A DNA stretch of 5,289 nucleotides from Rhodospirillaceae bacterium (GTDB taxonomy: Bacteria; Pseudomonadota; Alphaproteobacteria; MPNO01; UBA2964), in contig PBOV01000142.1 of the NCBI GenBank assembly GCA_002724505.1, positions 1 to 5,289 of the forward strand. Reading direction: 5' to 3'. Below are positions 1 through 5,289 of the stretch, in pieces. Within the stretch, counting starts at the first letter, position 1, and each line of letters begins with the position of its first letter. Below the pieces are notes generated by a model, which was given only the letters and a program-made list of their open reading frames with translations, made no database searches and had not been told where the DNA came from. Position numbers and translations under genes: made by a program.

Positions 1-243
1 CATATCGGTCTTCGCCCGGTTTCGGAATTCTCATATGGAGGAGAAGCCATTGCCGAACCGGACTCGACAGCATGTGATGACAGCGCTTGGGCAGATTATG
101 TCTTCAACGTAAATGGCGAACCGGGTATCCGACGTGAATGGTGGCATCATGGTCCGAGCGGTATTTGGTTCGTTCTTGAACGTGATACACAGACTGACGC
201 AGTTGTCCAGGTCTTGGATAGTAAGGATGCAATTGGTGGTTAA
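1..243 (+). CDS. mgdB: N-methylglutamate dehydrogenase delta subunit (SoxD-like), 3' end only
   Basis: Partial gene: the window opens inside it, in frame 1, and 80 codons run to a TAA stop at 241-243. The fragment reads HIGLRPVSEFSYGGEA at its start and later EWWHHGPSGIWF followed by ERDTQTD. This fits the SoxD family pattern: a G-x-R-x3-EF-x-YGG block just after the N-terminal CPxC motif, then a WF-x3-RDT block near the end. SoxD proteins are about 90-110 residues, so only about the first 5-10 residues should be missing. SoxD is the small subunit of heterotetrameric sarcosine oxidase, where it binds zinc. In this fragment the position of the second CPxC cysteine is Ile2, and that of the later cysteine is Ser53. 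The zinc site therefore looks absent, which may be normal for NMG dehydrogenase delta subunits. The 3' end overlaps the start of mgdC. The split from true sarcosine oxidase rests on context (gmaS and mgsA downstream). Confidence 0.85.
   Translation, partial: HIGLRPVSEFSYGGEAIAEPDSTACDDSAWADYVFNVNGEPGIRREWWHHGPSGIWFVLERDTQTDAVVQVLDSKDAIGG
223..227 (+). promoter_or_regulatory. Possible ribosome binding site bearing on the mgdC start
   Basis: AAGGA lies inside the end of mgdB. It directly abuts and partly overlaps the ATG at 227, so it cannot serve that codon. It sits 8 bases before a GTG at 236, an ideal spacing, and 5 bases before a TTG at 233. The ATG at 227 has only a weak GGA at 216-218. 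This argues that translation of mgdC could begin at GTG 236, giving a protein starting MVNRLPPQP. Confidence 0.4.
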
Positions 244-3145
244 CAGGCTGCCTCCGCAACCGCTGGAATGGATCGACCGTAATGCGAGCATTACGGCGAA
301 GCTTGAAGGTCGAACAGTAAAGGGGTTCGAGGGCGATTCGATAACCTCCATGTTGCTTGCGAACAATGAGCGTCTTGTTGGGCGCAGCTTCAAGTACCAC
401 CGTCGGCGTGGAATACTTTCCTTCGCTAACCAAGATATCAATGCGCTTTTTGAAGACGCGAGTGGGACAAATATACGGGGAGATGTGACGGCTGCCGTCG
501 ACGGGATGGAACTTTGGCCAACTAACGTTTCGGGGTCGGTAGCGCGGGATCGTTTGCAGATATTAGGCTTGATGGCGCCGTTCCTACCGGTCGGCTTTTA
601 CTACAAAGCGTTTCACACACCAAAATCTTTGTTTCCTTTTTGGGAACGATGGATACGTAAGCTTGCCGGCCTTGGCAGGGTTAATATCCATGCGGAACTG
701 GACAGAATTCCCAAACGTTACCACCATACTGACGTCTTGGTCGTTGGTGGCGGGCCAGCTGGCATGGCCGCAGCTCTAGCAGCGGCGGGCGACGGCGCTA
801 GGGTGACTTTAGTGGATGAAAATCGGTACCTTGGCGGAAGCATCGACTACCAACATGCCAACAATCCAAAAGTAGCCTCAAAACGTGATGACATGAAGTC
901 CCGAATTTCGCAGACACCGGAGATTGATGTGATACTCGGCGGGGAAGCTTCGGGATATTATGCGGACCACTGGACACCGGTTACGACGGTGGACGGCATC
1001 GTAAAGATCCGTAGCCTTGCTACGGTATTTGCAACTGGAGTATTCGAACAACCGGCAGTCTTTCACAATAATGACCTGCCGGGTATATTTTTAGCGAGTG
1101 CTGCGCAGCGTCTTATCGCGCGCTATGCGGTTAAACCCTGTGACAAAGCTGTCGTTTTTACCTCCAACTCGGAGGGATATCGTGCTGCATTAGATTTTCT
1201 AAAATTGGGAGGCGAGTTGGCGGGTATAGTAGACACCGGTGATAGCGCGTCACGCGGCTCCTTAGTAAGTGACATCCGCGACCGCGGTGTAACGATACAT
1301 GATGGTTGTATGATTTATGAGGCGATATCGATTGATGGTCGACTCGGTAGCGTTGTGGTGACCGCTGTCGATGGGGTTGGAGAACCCGATCATACCCAAC
1401 GGCTTAGGATTGAGTGCGATGGCCTTTTTATGAGTGTCGGTTGGGCGCCGGCGGCTGCCCTCCTTTATCAGGCTGGTGGTGACATGTGTTATGACGAACG
1501 AGTTGGACAATTCGTGCCTGTTAGCTTACCGGAGGGCGTTTTTGCGGCGGGTAGGGTCAATGGGGTGTTCAACCTTGAAGGTCGAATCTCCGACGGCATA
1601 TCGGCTGGCCGTCATGCAGCGGGCTATCTTTCTGGACGGACATCAGAGTTAGGTGTGCGGCCTCCGCGGGCAACACGAACACATTCGCACCCCTATCCGG
1701 TTGTCTTTCATCCTAAGGGATGGAGCTTCGTCGATTTCGACGAAGACCTAACATTTAAAGATCTTGAGCGCGCCGCCGACGAAGGCTTCGACAATATTGA
1801 ACTTTTGAAACGATATTCGACTATCGGTATGGGCCCGAGCCAGGGCAAGCACTCGAACATGAATGGAATACGTATCCTCGCTCGGAAAATGGGCCAAACC
1901 ATCGATCAGACGGGCAGTACTACTGCGCGACCTTTCTTTCACCCTGTCCCCATGTCCAAGCTGGCTGGACGGCGACTAAGACCATACCGTTACACACCAC
2001 TCCAAGAATTTCACGAAGCCCATAATGCTGTTTTTATGGAAGCTGGTATTTGGCCCCGTCCTGAATATTACGGGGCCGATAAAGACAGAAAGACGGCGAT
2101 TTGTGAAGAAGCACGCGAGGTACGAAAAAACGTCGGTATCATTGACGTCTCCACGCTAGGTAAGATTGAGGTTTTCGGCCCCGAGGCGTTAGAACTGATG
2201 GATCGGATATATACGACGCGCATGTCCAACATGAAAGTTGGCATGTCCCGCTATGCATTGATGGTAGATGAAAGCGGGGTCATTACTGACGATGGAGTGG
2301 CAGTGCGGCGGTCCGAGGAACATTATTACGTCACCACTACAACCGGGACATCCGATACTGCATTCCGCGAAATCCAGCGCAGGCTGATCGAATGGCATCT
2401 GGATGCGGAAGTCGTCAACAGGACAGGACAGCTTGGCGCTGTTAATGTTGCAGGGCCAAATTCACGTGAATTACTCGCCGGCCTGACGGATATTGATCTA
2501 AGTGCAAAGGCGTTTCCCTATATGGGTTCCAGGGAAGGGACCTTTGTCGGCGCTGACGCATTGATGATACGGGTGGGTTTTGTAGGTGAATTGGGATACG
2601 AAATTCATATGGCTCCCGCAGACCTGCGGATTGCCGTAGATAGAATTATGGAGGCTGGGAAAGATTTTGACATACGGCCCTTTGGCGTAGGAGCGCAGCG
2701 CATGTTGCGGCTGGAAAAGGGCCATATTATTGTAGGGCAAGACACAGATGGTCTCACAAATCCCTACGAGGCGGCAATGCCGTGGGCCGTTAATGAAGAA
2801 AAAGAGATTTTTGTAGGCAAGCGCAGCCTAAAGATTCTAAAGGAAAAAAAGATCAGAACTTTGGTTGGATTTACGCTTGCCTTGAGGAATGGTGAAACCT
2901 TACCCGACGAATGCAACCTGGTGATAGATGAAAACGAAATTTGTGGAAGGGTTACGAGCGTATCGGAGAGCCCAACACTTTCGCGCATTATCGGGATGGC
3001 CTATGTGGATGATGAGACCCTAAAGCGAGGCGGGAATATTTTTATCCGTAAAAATGACGGAGTGTTAGTCGAAGCCAAAGTTGAGGCATTGCCATTCTAT
3101 GATCCTAAGGGTTTACGACAGCAATTGGGACCGGCGGAGGGCTAG
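227..3145 (+). CDS. mgdC: N-methylglutamate dehydrogenase alpha subunit (SoxA-like)
   Basis: Large subunit of the heterotetrameric dehydrogenase that oxidises N-methylglutamate to glutamate and passes the one-carbon unit to tetrahydrofolate; cytoplasmic. Read from ATG 227 it is 972 residues, the usual SoxA length (about 970-1000). Domains in order: a ferredoxin-like fold at about 15-95 (LVGRSFKYHRRRG), lacking cluster cysteines as in other SoxA; a Rossmann domain from about 169 with GGGPAG at 174-179 and acidic D197/E198 after the second strand, expected to bind NAD; ATGVFEQP at 269-276 and NNDLPGIF following; the SoxA linker with IGMGPSQGKHSN near 533-544; an aminomethyltransferase (GcvT) folate-binding domain at about 590-845 with GELGYE at 787-792 and RLEKGH at 828-833, then GQDTDGLTNP; and a GcvT C-terminal domain to about 955. 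There is no signal peptide or membrane segment. The frame is open upstream to an ATG at 113, but those 38 residues lie inside mgdB and resemble nothing in SoxA. ATG 227 and GTG 236 are the realistic starts. A sarcosine oxidase alpha subunit is the alternative; the neighbours favour MgdC. Confidence 0.9.
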   Translation: MQLVVNRLPPQPLEWIDRNASITAKLEGRTVKGFEGDSITSMLLANNERLVGRSFKYHRRRGILSFANQDINALFEDASGTNIRGDVTAAVDGMELWPTNVSGSVARDRLQILGLMAPFLPVGFYYKAFHTPKSLFPFWERWIRKLAGLGRVNIHAELDRIPKRYHHTDVLVVGGGPAGMAAALAAAGDGARVTLVDENRYLGGSIDYQHANNPKVASKRDDMKSRISQTPEIDVILGGEASGYYADHWTPVTTVDGIVKIRSLATVFATGVFEQPAVFHNNDLPGIFLASAAQRLIARYAVKPCDKAVVFTSNSEGYRAALDFLKLGGELAGIVDTGDSASRGSLVSDIRDRGVTIHDGCMIYEAISIDGRLGSVVVTAVDGVGEPDHTQRLRIECDGLFMSVGWAPAAALLYQAGGDMCYDERVGQFVPVSLPEGVFAAGRVNGVFNLEGRISDGISAGRHAAGYLSGRTSELGVRPPRATRTHSHPYPVVFHPKGWSFVDFDEDLTFKDLERAADEGFDNIELLKRYSTIGMGPSQGKHSNMNGIRILARKMGQTIDQTGSTTARPFFHPVPMSKLAGRRLRPYRYTPLQEFHEAHNAVFMEAGIWPRPEYYGADKDRKTAICEEAREVRKNVGIIDVSTLGKIEVFGPEALELMDRIYTTRMSNMKVGMSRYALMVDESGVITDDGVAVRRSEEHYYVTTTTGTSDTAFREIQRRLIEWHLDAEVVNRTGQLGAVNVAGPNSRELLAGLTDIDLSAKAFPYMGSREGTFVGADALMIRVGFVGELGYEIHMAPADLRIAVDRIMEAGKDFDIRPFGVGAQRMLRLEKGHIIVGQDTDGLTNPYEAAMPWAVNEEKEIFVGKRSLKILKEKKIRTLVGFTLALRNGETLPDECNLVIDENEICGRVTSVSESPTLSRIIGMAYVDDETLKRGGNIFIRKNDGVLVEAKVEALPFYDPKGLRQQLGPAEG
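1726..1745. repeat. Perfect 9-base inverted repeat inside mgdC
   Basis: Arms CTTCGTCGA (1726-1734) and TCGACGAAG (1737-1745) are separated by TT. In RNA this would form about an 8-pair stem with a four-base loop. It encodes the Phe-Val-Asp-Phe-Asp-Glu stretch of the SoxA linker, and there is no U-run after it, so it is not an intrinsic terminator. It is probably a by-product of the coding sequence. Confidence 0.45.
3136..3141 (+). promoter_or_regulatory. Ribosome binding site of mgdD
   Basis: GGAGGG, a near-consensus Shine-Dalgarno sequence, overlaps the last codons of mgdC and lies 8 bases before ATG 3150. It fixes the mgdD start there rather than at the upstream in-frame ATG at 3081, which lies within mgdC. 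Confidence 0.8.
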
Positions 3146-3149
3146 GCGA

Positions 3150-3659
3150 ATGAACTCCGAACTCACGTTTAGCCGACAAACAGATTTTGCCTTCTTCCAC
3201 GTTCGGGGAAATGGAGCGGCAGCGGACCTTGAACGTATTTATGGCGATTTGCCGTCTCGCTGGTTCCGGTACAAACTGCACCCCAAAGGTGTTTTTTTGG
3301 CTAGACTTGGAGATCGGGAATTCTATGTCTTCGGACCAGCTGGAACATTGCCGGGAACGGCTAGTTATGGGCGGGAAACCTATGTTTTTCAGCGTAGCGA
3401 TGCAGTCTTTTCTTTTGATGGAGATCGTTACCTTGCGTTTCTACGTGAACTCTGTGCCTACGATTTTGCCACCAGCGAACCGGATGAATTTATTTTGGCA
3501 AACATGGCGGGTGTGTCCTGTTGGATCCGGGTGCCGCCAAAACGTTCCACACAGGTTCTTATGGGCTGTGATCCTAGCTACGGGAATTATATGAACGAAA
3601 CATTGACCGAAGTCCTCAGAGAATTTCTTTCCGCACTCAAACGAAAGGAAGAGACATGA
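3150..3659 (+). CDS. mgdD: N-methylglutamate dehydrogenase gamma subunit (SoxG-like)
   Basis: A protein of 169 residues starting [13 protein letters not shown], placed 4 bases after the mgdC stop. SoxG is the smallest GcvT-like subunit of heterotetrameric sarcosine oxidase; it helps hold the complex together and has no known catalytic residues of its own. Recognition rests on position in the mgdB-mgdC-mgdD order, on size (family roughly 170-210), and on the weak family pattern: LCAYDF followed by F-x3[11 protein letters not shown] in the middle, then [22 protein letters not shown] at the end. The last of these resembles the C-terminal helix region of the family. No membrane segment or signal peptide is visible. 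The TGA stop at 3657-3659 overlaps the gmaS start codon in an ATGA arrangement, so the two are probably translationally coupled. The family diverges strongly in sequence, so the call depends partly on context. Confidence 0.83.
   Translation: MNSELTFSRQTDFAFFHVRGNGAAADLERIYGDLPSRWFRYKLHPKGVFLARLGDREFYVFGPAGTLPGTASYGRETYVFQRSDAVFSFDGDRYLAFLRELCAYDFATSEPDEFILANMAGVSCWIRVPPKRSTQVLMGCDPSYGNYMNETLTEVLREFLSALKRKEET
3645..3650 (+). promoter_or_regulatory. Ribosome binding site of gmaS
   Basis: AAGGAA within the last codons of mgdD, 5 bases before ATG 3656. It supports the ATGA overlap start of gmaS. Confidence 0.75.
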
Positions 3660-4981
3660 AACTCTCCGAAGCAAAAAGATTTCTCAGTGACAACAAGATC
3701 AAGTTTATTCTTGCCCAATTCGTTGACATCCACGGTGTGGCTAAAACCAAGGCGGTGCCGGTGGGTCATCTAGAAGATATCGTTACCGATGGCGCCGGCT
3801 TTGCCGTCTTTGCCGTTTGGGGTTTGGCGCAAGAACCACATTCGCCTGATTTTATGGCCAAGGCAGACCTAAAAACATTGTCGTTAGTGCCATGGCAACC
3901 CGGCTTTGCCCGGGTAGTCTGCGTTGGACATGTTAATGATATCCCTTACGAATATGACAGCCGTTATGTTCTCCAGAAGCAGATTGCTCGTCTGACCGAA
4001 CGAGGCTGGACTATGTACACAGGTGTTGAGCCAGAAATGTCCCTTTTGAAAAAGGAAGCTGATGGCCGCGTTGTAGTTGCAGACGAAACCGATACCCTCC
4101 ACAAGCCGTGTTATGACTATAAAGGTTTGTCGCGTTCGCGCGCCTTTATTGAAAAATTCGTTGGCTCACTTCAGGAAGTTGGCTTCGACGTTTATCAGGT
4201 TGATCATGAAGACGCGAACGGTCAGTTTGAAATCAACTACACCTACTCTGATGCGCTGACGTCGGCAGACCGGCACGTGTTTGTGCGTATGGCTGGCAGT
4301 GAGATTGCAAATGAGCTTGGTTTAATTTGTTCGTTCATGGCTAAAGTCGATTCTCATCGAACCGGGAATGGTATGCACCTTCATATTTCTATGTCAGATG
4401 GGCATACACCTAATATATTCCAAGACGATTCCGATGCGCGCGGGATGGGTCTGTCGGAAACCGGGTATCATTTTCTAGGTGGTATTCTGTATCATGCTAA
4501 AGCGCTGTGCGCACTTGCGGCACCAACGGTCAATTCATACAAACGGTTGGTGATTGGAGAGGCGCTGTCAGGTGCGACTTGGGCGCCAGCATTTATTTCC
4601 TATGGGGATAACAATCGTTCGGCGCTTGTGCGCGTGCCCTACGGGCGGTTAGAACTCCGTCTGGCTGATGGTGGTTGTAACCCTTACCTGGTTACAGCGG
4701 CCTTAATCGCTGCCGGCCTGGATGGTGTGGACAATAAGCGCGACCCAGGCGAGCCGCTTAACGTCAATCATTACACCGCAGACCTTACTTCCATGGATGT
4801 GGATGTTTTGCATCAAAGTCTTGACCGAGCACTCGACGCACTAGAAAAAGACACGTTGTTTGCGGAAACACTTGGAAAAGGAATTGTCGATGAATTTGTT
4901 CGGATAAAGCGCATGGAATGGACAGATTACATGCGCCACGTGTCAGATTGGGAAGTCGACCGGTATCTGGAATTCTTTTGA
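3656..4981 (+). CDS. gmaS: Gamma-glutamylmethylamide synthetase (glutamine synthetase superfamily)
   Basis: First enzyme of the NMG pathway: glutamate + methylamine + ATP give gamma-glutamylmethylamide, ADP and phosphate, in the cytoplasm. The protein has 441 residues, typical for GmaS. The N-terminal beta-grasp domain contains [17 protein letters not shown] (20-36), a stretch I associate with GmaS rather than GlnA. The catalytic domain shows the glutamine synthetase signatures: VEPEMSLL with metal-ligand glutamates E125 and E127; HEDANGQFE with E185 and E192; GNGMHLHIS with H241; NSYKRL with R297; NRSALVRVP with R321; and [14 protein letters not shown] with E333 and R335. All core metal and substrate residues appear intact. 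I see no adenylylation-type tyrosine loop like that of GlnA (NLYDLP). It starts inside the mgdD stop codon and ends 17 bases before mgsA. An ordinary glutamine synthetase or another gamma-glutamylamide synthetase is the alternative; the flanking mgd and mgs genes make GmaS much more likely. Confidence 0.93.
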   Translation: MKLSEAKRFLSDNKIKFILAQFVDIHGVAKTKAVPVGHLEDIVTDGAGFAVFAVWGLAQEPHSPDFMAKADLKTLSLVPWQPGFARVVCVGHVNDIPYEYDSRYVLQKQIARLTERGWTMYTGVEPEMSLLKKEADGRVVVADETDTLHKPCYDYKGLSRSRAFIEKFVGSLQEVGFDVYQVDHEDANGQFEINYTYSDALTSADRHVFVRMAGSEIANELGLICSFMAKVDSHRTGNGMHLHISMSDGHTPNIFQDDSDARGMGLSETGYHFLGGILYHAKALCALAAPTVNSYKRLVIGEALSGATWAPAFISYGDNNRSALVRVPYGRLELRLADGGCNPYLVTAALIAAGLDGVDNKRDPGEPLNVNHYTADLTSMDVDVLHQSLDRALDALEKDTLFAETLGKGIVDEFVRIKRMEWTDYMRHVSDWEVDRYLEFF

Positions 4982-4984
4982 GCT

Positions 4985-4991
4985 GGGGGAG
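4985..4991 (+). promoter_or_regulatory. Ribosome binding site of mgsA
   Basis: GGGGGAG in the 17-base gap after gmaS, 7 bases before ATG 4999. It fits the start, which must leave cysteine at position 2 for the amidotransferase to work. Confidence 0.75.
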
Positions 4992-4998
4992 ACTGAGT

Positions 4999-5289
4999 AT
5001 GTGCGGAATTGTCGGTTTATATCTTAAAAATCCATCACTTGAGGACCGTCTAGGGGCTCTATTTTCGCCTATGCTTATAGAGATGACTGATCGTGGTCCT
5101 GACAGCGCTGGTTTTGCCATCTATGGAGATGAAGTGGCCGACGGATACGTTAAGATATCGCTACAACAGCACACTGACAAAAACTTTTCCTGGAAAAATC
5201 TTGTTGTATGGCTAACCGAGAAATTGGGCGAAGAGGTTGATTTGTCCGAGAATGCGACAGCTGCCGTCATCAGGGTAAAGACTACCGAG
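4999..5289 (+). CDS. mgsA: N-methylglutamate synthase subunit A (class II glutamine amidotransferase), 5' end only
   Basis: Partial gene: 97 codons from ATG 4999, open to the window edge. It begins MCGIVGLYLKN, the class II (Ntn-type) amidotransferase start, with Cys2 as the catalytic nucleophile once the initiator methionine is removed. TDRGPDSAGFAIYGD at about residues 31-45 matches the conserved RGxDSAG block of this fold, as seen in GltB domain 1, PurF and GlmS. In NMG synthase, MgsA corresponds to the amidotransferase domain of glutamate synthase and is thought to act on the amide of gamma-glutamylmethylamide, handing methylamine to the synthase subunit. MgsB (GXGXG domain) and MgsC (FMN domain) complete the enzyme and are expected next. 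The family is about 300 residues, so roughly two thirds are missing here. A GlxB-type protein is the same family under another name; position directly after gmaS supports MgsA. Confidence 0.88.
   Translation, partial: MCGIVGLYLKNPSLEDRLGALFSPMLIEMTDRGPDSAGFAIYGDEVADGYVKISLQQHTDKNFSWKNLVVWLTEKLGEEVDLSENATAAVIRVKTTE

Noticed and set aside
31..441. Reverse-strand open frames over mgdB and the start of mgdC, and similar ones across the window up to 5120
   Set aside because: They lie opposite well-recognised genes and show no domain or motif I can identify. They are best explained as shadows of the forward genes.
227..3145. True sarcosine oxidase alpha subunit (soxA) of glycine betaine breakdown
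   Set aside because: The protein alone cannot exclude it, but no glyA, purU or other sarcosine/folate genes are seen, and gmaS and mgsA follow directly.
3081..3149. Upstream extension of mgdD to an ATG within mgdC
   Set aside because: The 23 added residues overlap the MgdC C-terminus and do not resemble SoxG, whereas ATG 3150 has a strong GGAGGG site.
3142..3149. Terminators or promoters in the short gaps between genes
   Set aside because: The gaps are 4-17 bases and are occupied by ribosome binding sites. There is no hairpin plus U-run and no room for a promoter.
3656..4981. Housekeeping glutamine synthetase GlnA
   Set aside because: The N-terminal [15 protein letters not shown] stretch, the absence of a GlnA-type adenylylation tyrosine loop and the mgd/mgs neighbours fit GmaS better.

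Overview
The window is almost entirely coding, all on the + strand. It holds five consecutive genes whose families and order match a bacterial N-methylglutamate (NMG) pathway operon for methylamine oxidation. In order they are the 3' end of mgdB (delta subunit of NMG dehydrogenase), complete mgdC (alpha subunit), complete mgdD (gamma subunit), complete gmaS (gamma-glutamylmethylamide synthetase) and the 5' end of mgsA (amidotransferase subunit of NMG synthase). The genes overlap or sit 4 to 17 bases apart. The three downstream starts each have a purine-rich ribosome binding site. I see no promoter, terminator, RNA gene, mobile element or CRISPR array. No stretch over 300 bases lacks a gene.

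How the genes work together (family knowledge): GmaS ligates methylamine to glutamate with ATP, giving gamma-glutamylmethylamide. MgsABC converts this to N-methylglutamate in a glutamate-synthase-like reaction. MgdABCD, built like heterotetrameric sarcosine oxidase, oxidises the N-methyl group and passes the one-carbon unit to tetrahydrofolate, regenerating glutamate. The net result is methylamine used as a nitrogen source, and in some bacteria also as an energy or carbon source. Taken alone, the dehydrogenase subunits would be called sarcosine oxidase; the adjacent gmaS and mgsA point to the NMG assignment. mgdA (beta subunit) is expected just upstream of the window, and mgsB and mgsC just downstream.

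Organism: the cluster type, the mixed base composition (by eye near half G+C) and the Shine-Dalgarno sites suggest a proteobacterium, most likely an alphaproteobacterium of the kind common in marine or soil methylamine users. There is no rRNA or other marker here to settle this. I do not see a previously undescribed system. The most interesting detail is in MgdB, where two positions that carry zinc-ligand cysteines in classical sarcosine oxidase delta subunits appear to be Ile and Ser.
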